Source of the DNA: Propionibacteriaceae bacterium UBA7704
GTDB lineage: Bacteria; Actinomycetota; Actinomycetes; Propionibacteriales; Propionibacteriaceae
Reading direction: 5' to 3'
NCBI GenBank assembly: GCA_002482525.1
Contig: DLGC01000016.1
Location: 62,001 to 126,000 of the forward strand
Length of the DNA stretch: 64,000 nt
A program made the translations under genes and the position numbers. Below the pieces are notes generated by a model. That model ran no database searches and was not told the DNA's origin. It worked only from the letters and a program-made list of their open reading frames with translations. Of the stretch, positions 8,406 to 16,391 are shown one piece after another; position 1 is the stretch's first letter, and each line of letters starts with the position of its first letter.

Positions 8406-9082
8406 GTTCGATGCAGTCGGCTCGCATGAGCAATCTGTTCGAGTTGGAATACCCTCAGTCGGTGGGGGTTTATGACTCCTATCCCGAGGCGCAGAAGGTG
8501 GTCGATTTCCTGGCCGATTCCAAGTTCCCGGTGCAGAACCTGGCCATTGTGGGCACTGAGCTCCGATCTGTTGAACGGGTTACCGGGCGGCGCACGTGGG
8601 CGACGGTGTTCGGGGTAGGTCTGCAGAACGGCGTCACCACCGGGTTGTTGGTTTCGATGCTCATGTGGTTCCTGCAGCCCAACGAGAACTTCATGCTGCT
8701 GTTGGCCTACGGACTGAGTATGGGCTTGGTCGTGGGCGTCGTAATTTCGGTGGTGGCCCACCTGATGACTCGCGGGCGCCGTGACTTCACTTCGGTGAGC
8801 CAGACCGTGGCGACCAAGTACGAAATTCTGGCCGAACACAAAGTGGCCGCGCAGGCACGCGACATGGTCGCCACTATGCTGGGGGCTCGTGCGGCGATGT
8901 TTGCACCTCCCCAGCAGCAATTCGGCTACCCCGGGCCGGCGAGTTACCCGTCCGCCAGTTATGGCCCACCGCCGCCACCGGAGCAGTTTCCGATGCCGCC
9001 GAGTGCGCCTCGCGACGCGGACACCGCTGGGTCCGACTCGCGGACGCCGTCCGGTGACGATGACTCGGGGCGCTCCAACTGA
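8402..9082 (+). CDS. General-stress-protein-17M-like membrane protein
   Basis: 226 residues. The N-terminal region (about 12-55, PQSVGVYDSYPEAQKVVDFLADSKFPVQN split over two strands and a helix) resembles the general stress protein 17M N-terminal domain. Two membrane helices follow (about 68-88 and 97-120), then a proline-, glycine- and tyrosine-rich low-complexity tail. Function unknown; similar proteins sit next to MgtE-N/CBS and mrp genes in mycobacteria. It overlaps the CitE-like gene by four bases, so the two are translationally coupled. Alternative start at the internal ATG nine codons in. Confidence 0.75.
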   Translation: MSSMQSARMSNLFELEYPQSVGVYDSYPEAQKVVDFLADSKFPVQNLAIVGTELRSVERVTGRRTWATVFGVGLQNGVTTGLLVSMLMWFLQPNENFMLLLAYGLSMGLVVGVVISVVAHLMTRGRRDFTSVSQTVATKYEILAEHKVAAQARDMVATMLGARAAMFAPPQQQFGYPGPASYPSASYGPPPPPEQFPMPPSAPRDADTAGSDSRTPSGDDDSGRSN

Positions 9083-9254
9083 GGTCCGAATTACCAACGA
9101 CACGAATCTGCTGATTTTAGAGAGAAGTCGACGGGGAGTCTGCTCTTCGCGATAGGGTGCCATCACATCGGGTTCGAGGGGGATCGTCGACTTGGTCGTG
9201 GGCGTCGTAAGCGCTCAATCCCCTTCGGCGACTGCTGAGGAAAGGGAATTGACA

Positions 9255-9503
9255 ATGTCGAATGTCCAGATGCCGCCGCCCCCGCCGCCGGCTCAAAATG
9301 ACACCGGAAGCTTCGGGTGGGCCGTCCTCGGATTCTTCATTCCGATCGTGGGCCTGATCCTTTGGCTGGTGTGGAAAGACACGCGTCCGAAGGACTCCGT
9401 TCAGTCGCGCAACGGCTTCATTGCCGGTCTGATCGTTGGCGTGATCTTCTCGATCATCTACACGATCGCGATGAGTGCACTTATCGCGAGTGCTGGCTAC
9501 TGA
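9255..9503 (+). CDS. Small proline-rich two-helix membrane protein
   Basis: 82 residues. Starts with MSNVQMPPPPPPAQND, then two hydrophobic helices (about 20-38 and 56-78) with a short KDTRPKDSVQSRNGF loop between them. Resembles small actinobacterial membrane proteins of unknown role. The ATG at 9255 is chosen because a GAGGAAAGGG Shine-Dalgarno stretch precedes it; an upstream in-frame start at 9192 has no such support. A strong hairpin terminator follows. Confidence 0.75.
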   Translation: MSNVQMPPPPPPAQNDTGSFGWAVLGFFIPIVGLILWLVWKDTRPKDSVQSRNGFIAGLIVGVIFSIIYTIAMSALIASAGY

Positions 9504-9512
9504 TCTACAACG

Positions 9513-9554
9513 CACGGTGGGGCCGCCTGGACATTTCCAGACGGCCCCACCGTG
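9513..9554. terminator. Bidirectional hairpin terminator
   Basis: A 19-base arm (CACGGTGGGGCCGCCTGGA) pairs with its complement with a single mismatch, followed by TTTGTT. It lies between the convergent small membrane protein gene and trpB2 and could stop both. Confidence 0.8.
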
Positions 9555-9578
9555 TTTGTTGATACCGATCGTCAGGGA

Positions 9579-10895
9579 TCAGCTGTCTGCCATGTTGCCC
9601 GACAGGTACTCCGCATAGGCCGGCAGGTCGAGCTGACCTGAGCCGGATACTCCGATCACAATCACCGGAGACTCACCGGCTTCGGTGGCTGCCCGAGCCT
9701 GACGAATCGCCCCAGCGATGGCGTGATTGGATTCCGACGCGGGCACGATCGCCTCAGCGCGGGAGAACAGCACCCCGGCTTCGAAGGCCTCCAACTGGCC
9801 GATGGCGACCGCGTCGATGAGCTTCTCGTGGTAGAGGTGGCTCACTAGTGGCGACATGCCGTGATAGCGCAGCCCACCGGCATGGACCGGATCGGGCACG
9901 AACTCCGCGCCGAGGGAGTACATCTTCAACAGCGGCGTCAGGTGGGCCGTGTCACCGAAGTCGTACTTGTATTCGCCTTCGGTCAGGGACGGTGCGGCCT
10001 TCGGCTCGCAGGCGACGATGGTGGTGGACTGGCGTCCTTCCAGATTCTCGCGAACGAAGGGGAAGCTGATACCGGCGAGGTTGGAGCCGCCGCCGGCGCA
10101 GGCGAACAGATAGTCCACGGCAGGCTCCTCGAACAGTTCCAGTTGCTTGAGGACCTCTTGGCCGATGATCGTCTGATGCAGCGCGACGTGATTGAGTACC
10201 GAGCCCAACGAGTAGCTGGCGTTCGGGTCCTTGGCTGCAGCCTCCACGGCTTCTGAGATCGCCATGCCCAGGCTGCCGGTGGTGTCGGGGAACTGCTCGC
10301 GCAGTGCCCGTCCGGCCTCGGTCAACTCTGAAGGGCTGGCCACGGCCTTGGCGCCGAACGTCTCCATCAGATAGTGACGGTAGGGCTTGCTCTCGTAGGA
10401 GGAGCGCACCTGCCAGATGTCACAACTCAGGCCGAAGACCTGGCAGGCGTAGGCAAGCGCCGAACCCCACTGTCCGGCACCGGTCTCGGTAGTGAGCCGG
10501 GTGCGTCCGGCGATCTTGTTGAAATAGGCCTGTGCAACCGCAGAGTTGGTCTTGTGGCTGCCCACCGGGGACGCGCCCTCGTACTTGTAGTAGATCTTTG
10601 CAGTGGTGCCCAGAGCGGCTTCGAGGCGGTGTGCCCGGAAGAAGGGCGAGGGTCGCCACAGCCGATAGATGTCGTGGACCTCCTGCGGGATTTCAATCCA
10701 GCGTTCGGTGCTCCCTTCCTGCTCGATGAGGCCCATCGGGAAGAGCGGCTCGAGGTCGGCCGGTACCAGCGGCTGCTGGGTGCCGGGGTGCAAGTGTGGC
10801 GGTGGCGGGGTGGGCAGGTCGGCGACGATGTTGTACCAGTGCGTTGGCATCTGGGCTTCGTCTAGCACCACCTTGGTCTGCTTCGGATCTGACAT
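9579..10895 (-). CDS. trpB: Tryptophan synthase beta chain, TrpB2 class
   Basis: 438 residues. The PLP lysine is in GSHKTNSA at about 115, with GAGQWG, CAGGGSNLAG and the C-terminal GVSGSGQLDLPAY phosphate-binding loop. The long N-terminus and the motif set identify the TrpB2 class, which converts indole and serine to tryptophan, often without a TrpA partner. No trpA or other trp genes are adjacent, so it may salvage indole. It has a GTGAAGGA ribosome site and an unusually long 235-base upstream region. Confidence 0.9.
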   Translation of the reverse strand: MSDPKQTKVVLDEAQMPTHWYNIVADLPTPPPPHLHPGTQQPLVPADLEPLFPMGLIEQEGSTERWIEIPQEVHDIYRLWRPSPFFRAHRLEAALGTTAKIYYKYEGASPVGSHKTNSAVAQAYFNKIAGRTRLTTETGAGQWGSALAYACQVFGLSCDIWQVRSSYESKPYRHYLMETFGAKAVASPSELTEAGRALREQFPDTTGSLGMAISEAVEAAAKDPNASYSLGSVLNHVALHQTIIGQEVLKQLELFEEPAVDYLFACAGGGSNLAGISFPFVRENLEGRQSTTIVACEPKAAPSLTEGEYKYDFGDTAHLTPLLKMYSLGAEFVPDPVHAGGLRYHGMSPLVSHLYHEKLIDAVAIGQLEAFEAGVLFSRAEAIVPASESNHAIAGAIRQARAATEAGESPVIVIGVSGSGQLDLPAYAEYLSGNMADS

Positions 10896-11130
10896 GTGGA
10901 TTCCTTCACCTAGTTCTGAGGACCGCCCTCTCGGCTGCGCTCCCGCGGAGCACTCTAGGGCTCCGCAGGCCCGTTGTCGCCTGGTTCCTTCTCAGTGGTC
11001 CCGCAGTGGGCCGTGAACGCCCGACGGGCGCGCACGGCCAGGCGTGGCAGCGGGCGTCGAAGAGGTCCCCTGATGCACTCTTCCGTCGCTGCACACGCCT
11101 TGTTGGGGCCGAGCCGGGAGCAAGGTCGAA
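10896..11130 (-). other. Long leader region of trpB2, structured but unclassified
   Basis: No gene. In trpB2 sense there are several potential stems: GAAGAG..CTCTTC (about 11061-11086), GGCCGTG..CACGGCC (about 11010-11041) and a GC-rich hairpin near 10935-10955. I looked for T-box landmarks (the GGGTGG.ACCGCG antiterminator) and a Trp-codon leader peptide and saw neither. Confidence 0.35.
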
Positions 11131-12612
11131 TCAGCCCTGGCGGGCCCAGACGGCGGCCATCCAGGCCTCGACCTCGTCGGGGTCGCGCGGCAGGTGGTCG
11201 GACAGGATCTCGCAGCCGTCCTCGGTGATGACGATGTCATCCTCGATGCGCACCCCGATGCCGCGCAGTTCCTCGGGCACCAGCAGGTCGGTGGCCTTGA
11301 AATAGATCCCCGGTTCCACCGTGAACACCATCCCGGGACGCAGCACCGCGTCGCGGTAGTTCTCCTGACGAGCCTGGGCGCAGTCGTGCACGTCGAGGCC
11401 CAGGTGGTGGGAGGTGCCGTGCACCATCCAGCGACGATGATGGCCGCCGGTTTCGGGGTTCAAGGACTCCTCGGCGCTGACCGGCAGCAGCCCCCATTCC
11501 TCCAGGTACTTCGCGACCACGGCGATGGCGGCGGCATGCACGTCGGAGAAGGTCGCGCCGGGCTTGGCGGCGGCGAAACCTGCCGCCTGGGCGTCCCGGA
11601 CGGCGGTGTAGACCTTGCGTTGGGCGGGGCTGAAGCGACCGGAGACAGGCATGGTGCGGGTGATGTCGGCGGTGTAGAGGGTGTCGGTCTCGATGCCGGC
11701 GTCCATCAGCAACAGGTCGGCACCCTCGATGTCACCATCGTTGCGGATCCAATGCAGGGTGTTGGCGTGATCGCCGCTGGCGGCGATGGTGTCGTAGCCC
11801 ACGGCATTGCCCAGATGGCGGGCGTGCAAACCGAAGATGCCCTCCACCCACCGCTCGCCGCGGCCCTGGCTCACTGCGGTGGGGAGTTCCGCCACGACCG
11901 CCTCGAAAGCCTTGGCCGTGTCCGCGCAGGCGCGTCGCAACTCGGCGAGTTCGAAGTCGTCCTTGATCAGGCGGGCTTCGGACAGTGCCACGGTGAACTC
12001 GGCATCGGCGGCGTGGGCGCTTTCCAGTTCCACACCGGCCTGCAGCCGCAGCGCGTCGGTGAGCAGATCCAAGGCGGGGTCGGCCTCGCGCAGCAACCGC
12101 ACCGGGACCTTTCCGAGATCCTTGCTCAGTGCGGTCTGGAACTCCGAGATCGGCGCGCACCGCAGGCCCGTCAGCGCCTCCATCTCGAGCAGTGACTCTC
12201 GGGTGCCGACCCACATTTCGCCATAGCGGGCATCGGCATAGAACTCCGAATCGGTGCGCGGCGCGCGTGGCTTGAAATACAGCGTGGCTTCGGCATCGGG
12301 TTCGATCACCAGCACCGCATCGGGCTCGCGATCGGTTCCCAGGCCGGTCAGCCAAGCGAAAGCAGAGTGTGGCCGGAATCGATAGTCGGTGTCGTTGGAC
12401 CGTACCTGGAACACTCCGGCCGGAATGACCAGGCGTTCACCGCTGAATCCAGAAGCGAATTGGCTGCGGCGGGCTGCAGCCGGTGTCGCTGCCGGGAGTC
12501 GCTTCGGAGGCTGGCTGGGGTAGGGCGCCCACCCCGTCGGGATGAACTCGATGAATGCTGGTGAAAATGGGTTCTGGCGATTGGGGAGCTTGGCCGTCGA
12601 TTCCTCGTCCAT
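11131..12612 (-). CDS. pepP: Xaa-Pro aminopeptidase, M24B family
   Basis: 493 residues. N-terminal AMP_N domain (about 45-190) and C-terminal creatinase-fold peptidase. Metal ligands are visible in DAGIETDTLYTADITRT (two Asp), HGTSHHLGLDVHD (His), TVEPGIYF (Glu) and GVRIEDDIVI (Glu). It would remove N-terminal residues preceding proline, in the cytoplasm. ATG at 12612 follows a TAGCAT element by six bases (leaderless). It lies upstream of trpB2 on the same strand, but the 235-base gap suggests separate control. Confidence 0.92.
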   Translation of the reverse strand: MDEESTAKLPNRQNPFSPAFIEFIPTGWAPYPSQPPKRLPAATPAAARRSQFASGFSGERLVIPAGVFQVRSNDTDYRFRPHSAFAWLTGLGTDREPDAVLVIEPDAEATLYFKPRAPRTDSEFYADARYGEMWVGTRESLLEMEALTGLRCAPISEFQTALSKDLGKVPVRLLREADPALDLLTDALRLQAGVELESAHAADAEFTVALSEARLIKDDFELAELRRACADTAKAFEAVVAELPTAVSQGRGERWVEGIFGLHARHLGNAVGYDTIAASGDHANTLHWIRNDGDIEGADLLLMDAGIETDTLYTADITRTMPVSGRFSPAQRKVYTAVRDAQAAGFAAAKPGATFSDVHAAAIAVVAKYLEEWGLLPVSAEESLNPETGGHHRRWMVHGTSHHLGLDVHDCAQARQENYRDAVLRPGMVFTVEPGIYFKATDLLVPEELRGIGVRIEDDIVITEDGCEILSDHLPRDPDEVEAWMAAVWARQG

Positions 12613-12686
12613 ACCCTGATGCTAACCCCATGAACGGGGGTGGATGTGTCCAGTAGAGTCGGAGCTCACAACTTAAGGAGGCCCCG

Positions 12687-13421
12687 ATGAAGGCTGCCGC
12701 GTCGGCTCAGCGACGACTCCTCGACCTGCAGGCCGAGGACACCGCGATCGCCCAACTCACCCATCGCAAGACGACCTTGCCCGAGCATGAGGTCATTGCC
12801 AAGGGCAAGGAGGAGCGCGCACAGGTGGCAGCGTCCCTGGTGGCGACCCGAACCCGCTTGGGCGACTTCACCGCCGAAGTCGAGAAGGCGGAGTCCGACC
12901 TGGTGCCGGTCAAAGAGCGCCTGGCCCGTGACATCAAGCGACGTGACGACGGTCTGGTGACCGATCCGCGGGGTTTTGCCGCGCTCGCTGATGAGATCGA
13001 GCATCTGGGTAAGCGGATCTCCGACCTGGAGGACGCCCAGCTGGAGGCCATGGAGCAGCTGGAAGTCGCAACGGCTGAGGAGGCCGAGCTCGCCGATCAG
13101 GTCCTCGAACTGGAGAACTCGCTGCGCGCAGTCATCGCCGCGCGCGACGAGCAGCTCGCCGGTTTGGACGCCGAGATCGCCGGCCATCAACAGGCCCGGG
13201 ACGCCGCGGCCGCCGAGCTGCCGGCAGATCTGGTCGCGCTCTACGACCGGATCCGGGTCAAGGCGGGAGGTTTGGGGGCCGCCGAGTTGAAGGCTCGTCG
13301 CTGTGGTGGCTGCCAGATCGAAGCGACCGCGACGGCGCTGGCCGAGTACGCCGCAGCCGCCGAAGATGAGGTGTTGCGCTGCGAGGAGTGCGAGCGGATT
13401 CTGGTGCGATCCGGCAGTTGA
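12687..13421 (+). CDS. Coiled-coil protein with C4 zinc ribbon (DUF164 / zf-RING_7)
   Basis: 244 residues. Residues about 5-175 are a long antiparallel coiled coil rich in Glu, Ala and Leu; the C-terminal 45 residues carry two CxxC pairs (CGGCQ and CEECE) that form a zinc ribbon. This is a conserved actinobacterial family (mycobacterial Rv2229c type) without a firmly assigned biochemical activity. An AAGGAGG site (12675-12681) lies six bases before ATG and a TAGAGT -10-like element is at 12654-12659. Confidence 0.85.
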   Translation: MKAAASAQRRLLDLQAEDTAIAQLTHRKTTLPEHEVIAKGKEERAQVAASLVATRTRLGDFTAEVEKAESDLVPVKERLARDIKRRDDGLVTDPRGFAALADEIEHLGKRISDLEDAQLEAMEQLEVATAEEAELADQVLELENSLRAVIAARDEQLAGLDAEIAGHQQARDAAAAELPADLVALYDRIRVKAGGLGAAELKARRCGGCQIEATATALAEYAAAAEDEVLRCEECERILVRSGS

Positions 13422-13544
13422 GTCGCGCCGTGGGGAGCAGCACGGTGTCCGGTCACGGAGCCGAAGCCGGCGGCGTTTGGTTCGTTGCCGGAGCGCCGAG
13501 CGGGTCGACTTCGAGTTGGTCGCGCGGCGTGATAGTTAACTGAA

Positions 13545-14378
13545 GTGACATCACTTTCTGACGCGCCCTCGGCCACTGCCTTGTTCTCCGCTGCTGCCCG
13601 AGCTGCCCACTTCCTCGTCGACGATCCGCCTCAAGTGATCATCGACCACGACGCCGTCGACCTGTGTTCGGTCTGCACGCCGTCCCCGGTGGATTTTCAC
13701 CTGAGTTTTCCCGCCGAGCCGGTGCTCGCCGCCGCGCGTGGGTCGGCTGTACTGCGCGCGGCGTTCACCCGCCAGTTGCTGGCCGCGAATCGAACTGCTC
13801 AGTTGGTGCTGCTCGGCGCTGGTCTGGACACCTTTGTCGCCGCTGAGTTCTCCGGACCGGTGTGGCTGGTAGATCGCCCGGCCGTGCTGGCCTGGCGCCA
13901 TCAGGTGTGTACCCAGGCGGGGGTTGCCGACATCGGTACGCCGGTGCCATTCGCGCTTCCCGACGCGGGCCTGCTGCCGGCCTTGGTGGACGCCGGCTGG
14001 GACCCAACGGCGCCCACGGCGGTGATCGCCCTGGGGCTGAGCATGTATCTCACCGAGGAACAGAACCGGGCCTTGCTGGCCTCACTGGTGCTGCCGCCGG
14101 GGTCGCTGTTGCTGATGGATGTGCTGGTTCCGGACCTCGCCGCCGACGCGGCTGGGCGCGACTATGCTGCTGCGATCTGCGCCCGGGCCGGAAACAGTGA
14201 GCCCTGGCTGTCGCGGTTCACTACCGCCGGGCTCGCGGAGTTGCTTGCCGATTGCGGCTGGACGTTGCGCGAATCGCGTCCCGAAGCCGAGCAGGTCCCA
14301 GCGCTGTTCTGGCAGCGGCAATCCCACCTGCGTCCGATGCGATTGGTGGAACTGGTGGCGGCCGTGCCGCGCAGCTAG
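13545..14378 (+). CDS. Leucine-carboxyl-methyltransferase-type SAM methyltransferase
   Basis: 277 residues. LVLLGAGLDTF (87-97) is the SAM-binding motif of the LCM/PPM1-like family common in actinobacteria, and ALGLSMYLTEEQ matches its motif IV region (usually EGVxMYL). Substrate unknown; such proteins often modify small metabolites or polyketides, but no biosynthetic cluster is adjacent. GTG start sits six bases after TAGTTA (leaderless). Its stop overlaps the stop of the convergent SdpI-like gene. Confidence 0.75.
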   Translation: MTSLSDAPSATALFSAAARAAHFLVDDPPQVIIDHDAVDLCSVCTPSPVDFHLSFPAEPVLAAARGSAVLRAAFTRQLLAANRTAQLVLLGAGLDTFVAAEFSGPVWLVDRPAVLAWRHQVCTQAGVADIGTPVPFALPDAGLLPALVDAGWDPTAPTAVIALGLSMYLTEEQNRALLASLVLPPGSLLLMDVLVPDLAADAAGRDYAAAICARAGNSEPWLSRFTTAGLAELLADCGWTLRESRPEAEQVPALFWQRQSHLRPMRLVELVAAVPRS

Positions 14379-14743
14379 GCGGTCTTGGCCGCTGCGCGGT
14401 TGGCGATCAGGAAGGCAATCCCGATCATCACCACGGTGGCCAAAACGCTGAGACCGGCGACGAGCCATGTTGACGACGAGGCGGCGCCGGCGGTGGCGAA
14501 TAGTGAGGTCAGGTACACCACCGCACCGCCTAGGCCGCTCACGATCATGGTGAGGGTCAGGGCTCCGGAGGCGGCCTGATGGCCGGCGATCCACGCCTCA
14601 TCGGAGCGGCCGGTGTTCGGCGTACGCAGCCCGAAGGCGACCCCGGCGGGGAACTTTCCTGCCTTGATCAGGGTGCGAGTCATGCCTGCAAGGCCCGCAA
14701 CCAGGAACAAGCCGAAGATCACTATCAGAACAAGAATCATCAC
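14375..14743 (-). CDS. SdpI-family membrane protein
   Basis: 122 residues, three membrane helices (about 2-20, 62-80, 93-113). The loop GLRTPNTGRSDEAWIAGHQAA is close to the SdpI signature (GIRT..T..S..aW...hr). In Bacillus SdpI gives immunity to the SDP toxin; in actinobacteria the role is unknown. Start is GTG (14743) immediately before an ATG; an ACGCTA/TAGCGT -10 on the minus strand lies seven bases upstream. Confidence 0.75.
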   Translation of the reverse strand: MMILVLIVIFGLFLVAGLAGMTRTLIKAGKFPAGVAFGLRTPNTGRSDEAWIAGHQAASGALTLTMIVSGLGGAVVYLTSLFATAGAASSSTWLVAGLSVLATVVMIGIAFLIANRAAAKTA

Positions 14744-14816
14744 AAGGTGAACGCTAGCGCGTGGAGCGCTTCCCGAAGAGTCCTCAGGCGGGGTGTTCGG
14801 CTACTGTTATGGACGG

Positions 14817-15203
14817 ACGAGTCGGCCGGGTGATCGCAGCGCAAGCTGAGGAAAGTCCGGACTCCACAGAGCAGGGTGGTGGGTAACGCCCACCCGGGGT
14901 GACCCGCGGGACAGTGCCACAGAAAACAGACCGCCCACGCAAGTGGGTAAGGGTGAAACGGCGGTGTAAGAGACCACCGCGCTCCAGGTGACTGGAGTGG
15001 CAAGGTAAACCCCACCCGGAGCAAGACCAAGAAGGGCCGCCGGTCTTCGGATCGGCGGTCTGCGGACACCGATCGAGCGCTGCTCGCGCGAGGTGTCCGG
15101 GTAGGTTGCACGCCGCAAGGCGGAGGCGGCTGGTAACAGCCGTCACAGATGGATGATCACCGGTCTCTCGGGGCCACAGAATCCGGCTTACAGGCCGACT
15201 CGT
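14817..15203 (+). ncRNA. rnpB: RNase P RNA, bacterial type A
   Basis: Catalytic RNA that matures tRNA 5' ends. Terminal helix P1 pairs ACGAGTCGGCC (14817-14827) with GGCCGACTCGT (15193-15203). Universal landmarks are present: GAGGAAAGTCCGGACTCC (CR I), ACAGTGCCACAGAAAACA (CR II), GGGTAAGGGTGAAACGG and, near the 3' end, ACAGAATCCGGCTTACAGG (CR V). About 387 bases, the usual size. The rpsN gene of the next cassette ends 34 bases downstream on the other strand. Confidence 0.97.
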
Positions 15204-15236
15204 TCCCAGCCGGCTGTGGTGTGATCGTGGGTGGCC

Positions 15237-15539
15237 TCACCAGGAGGATTTCGTGATGCCGGGCAGTTCGCCATCGTGGGCCATCGTCCGGAATCGGATG
15301 CGCGAGATCCCCGCTTTGCGAAGGTAGCCGCGCGGACGTCCGTCGATGGCGTCGCGGTTGCGTACCCGTACCGGGCTGGCGTCGCGGGGGAGCCGGGCCA
15401 GGGCCGCTTGGGCTGCCATCCGCTCAGGCAGGGTGGTGGCGCTACGTGCGGCCTGCTTGAGCTCACGTCGACGGGCGGCGTACCGCGCGACGGTGCGACG
15501 GCGGCGCTGATTGGCGGCGATCTGCGAGGTCTTGGCCAT
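15237..15539 (-). CDS. rpsN: Ribosomal protein S14, zinc-independent form
   Basis: 100 residues (MAKTSQIAANQRRRR...). The long S14 form, with no CxxC zinc pairs in the RNRDAIDGRPRGYLRKAGISR region. Last gene of a three-gene operon rpmB-rpmG-rpsN; its ATG overlaps the rpmG stop (TGATG). Runs from the Zur-like palindrome at 15966, consistent with expression when zinc is scarce. Confidence 0.95.
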   Translation of the reverse strand: MAKTSQIAANQRRRRTVARYAARRRELKQAARSATTLPERMAAQAALARLPRDASPVRVRNRDAIDGRPRGYLRKAGISRIRFRTMAHDGELPGITKSSW

Positions 15540-15709
15540 CAGCGGGACTCCGTGAATTCGACGTGGCGCCGGGCAAGCGGATCGTATTTGCGCAAGGCCA
15601 GCCGTTCGGGGTCGTTGCGGCGGTTCTTTCGGGTGACGTAGGTGTAGCCGGTCCCTGCGGTGGAGCGAAGCCTCACGATCGGGCGAAGGTCCTTGCCGGG
15701 CTTTGCCAT
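15539..15709 (-). CDS. rpmG: Ribosomal protein L33, cysteine-free form
   Basis: 56 residues, MAKPGKDLRPIVRLRSTAG..YTYVTRKNRRNDPERLALRKYDP. The Cys pairs of the zinc-binding L33 are absent. Overlaps rpmB by one base and rpsN by three, a tight operon. Alternative paralogue expected to replace zinc-L33 in ribosomes under zinc limitation. Confidence 0.95.
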   Translation of the reverse strand: MAKPGKDLRPIVRLRSTAGTGYTYVTRKNRRNDPERLALRKYDPLARRHVEFTESR

Positions 15710-15945
15710 CACAGCGTCACCCCTCGCGCGAGCAGCTCGGCGACCACCGTGTCGATCCCGCGGTGATCGATCAGGCGGATGCCGCGGGGGCTGAGGGTCA
15801 GGCGGACATGTCGACCCAAGCTTGGCACCCAGTAGCGCCTGGACTGCACATTGACGGCGAACCGGCGCCGAGTGCGGCGGTGAGAGTGGGAGACGTTGTT
15901 GCCGAAGCCGGGCCGGGTTCCGGTTACCTGACAGATGCGAGACAT
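15709..15945 (-). CDS. rpmB: Ribosomal protein L28, variant form
   Basis: 78 residues, starts MSRICQVTGTRPGFGNNVSHSH. It keeps one cysteine near the N-terminus but not the CxxC pairs of zinc-binding L28. First gene of the leftward operon; its ATG is 20 bases from the Zur-like palindrome, so repressor binding there would block it directly. Confidence 0.94.
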   Translation of the reverse strand: MSRICQVTGTRPGFGNNVSHSHRRTRRRFAVNVQSRRYWVPSLGRHVRLTLSPRGIRLIDHRGIDTVVAELLARGVTL

Positions 15946-15965
15946 CGAACGATCCTTAGTTGAGA

Positions 15966-15982
15966 ATGAGAACGATTATCAT
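15966..15982. promoter_or_regulatory. Zur-like operator in a divergent promoter
   Basis: ATGAGAACGATTATCAT: a 17-base near-perfect palindrome (ATGA.AA / TT.TCAT) in an AT-rich island within a GC-rich genome. It has the shape of Fur/Zur boxes. It lies between rpmB and rpmE, both zinc-independent ribosomal protein genes, which is the classical place for Zur control. A TAATGT -10-like element for the rightward operon follows at 15984-15989. Confidence 0.75.
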
Positions 15983-15999
15983 GTAATGTACCAGACATC

Positions 16000-16272
16000 A
16001 TGACTCGACACGTGCATCCCGACTATCGGCCGGTCGTGTTCCGCGACAAGTCGGCCGGTCTGATCTTCCTGACTCGCTCCACGGCGGCGAGCGCCAAGAC
16101 CATTGAGTATCAAGGCAGCGCCTATCCCGTCATCGACGTGGAGATATCCAGCGCCAGTCACCCGTTCTGGACTGGACGTGATCACGTCATCGATGCGGAG
16201 GGGCGCGTGGATCGATTCCGGCGCAGGTATGCCGGACGAACCGGCGCCACCGCCGAAGCGGGGAAGCGATGA
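16000..16272 (+). CDS. rpmE: Ribosomal protein L31, type B (zinc-independent)
   Basis: 90 residues. MTRHVHPDYRPVVFRDKSAG and the SSASHPFWTGRDHVIDAEGRVDRF region identify type B L31, which lacks the CxxC motif. First gene of the rightward operon; stop overlaps the L36 start (ATGA). In other bacteria this paralogue displaces zinc-L31 when zinc falls. Confidence 0.96.
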   Translation: MTRHVHPDYRPVVFRDKSAGLIFLTRSTAASAKTIEYQGSAYPVIDVEISSASHPFWTGRDHVIDAEGRVDRFRRRYAGRTGATAEAGKR

Positions 16273-16391
16273 AGGTTCGCAACTCGCTGCGGGCGCTGAA
16301 GCGGCTCCCGGGAGCCCAAGTGGTTCACCGCCGCGGGCGCGTCTTCGTGATCAACAAGAAGAACCCCCGAATGAAAGCCAGGCAAGGATGA
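16269..16391 (+). CDS. rpmJ: Ribosomal protein L36, cysteine-free form
   Basis: 40 residues, MKVRNSLRALKRLPGAQVV then HRRGRVFVINKKNPRMKAR. The four zinc ligands of canonical L36 are missing. Overlaps L31 upstream and the CobW-like gene downstream by four bases each (ATGA), so translation is chained. Confidence 0.95.
   Translation: MKVRNSLRALKRLPGAQVVHRRGRVFVINKKNPRMKARQG

Noticed and set aside
10896..11130. T-box or Trp leader peptide for trpB2
   Set aside because: No antiterminator GGGTGG.ACCGCG core and no short frame with Trp codons in tandem.
13545..14378. Small biosynthetic gene cluster around the LCM-type methyltransferase
   Set aside because: Neighbours (zinc-ribbon protein, SdpI-like, rnpB) are not biosynthetic and strands differ.
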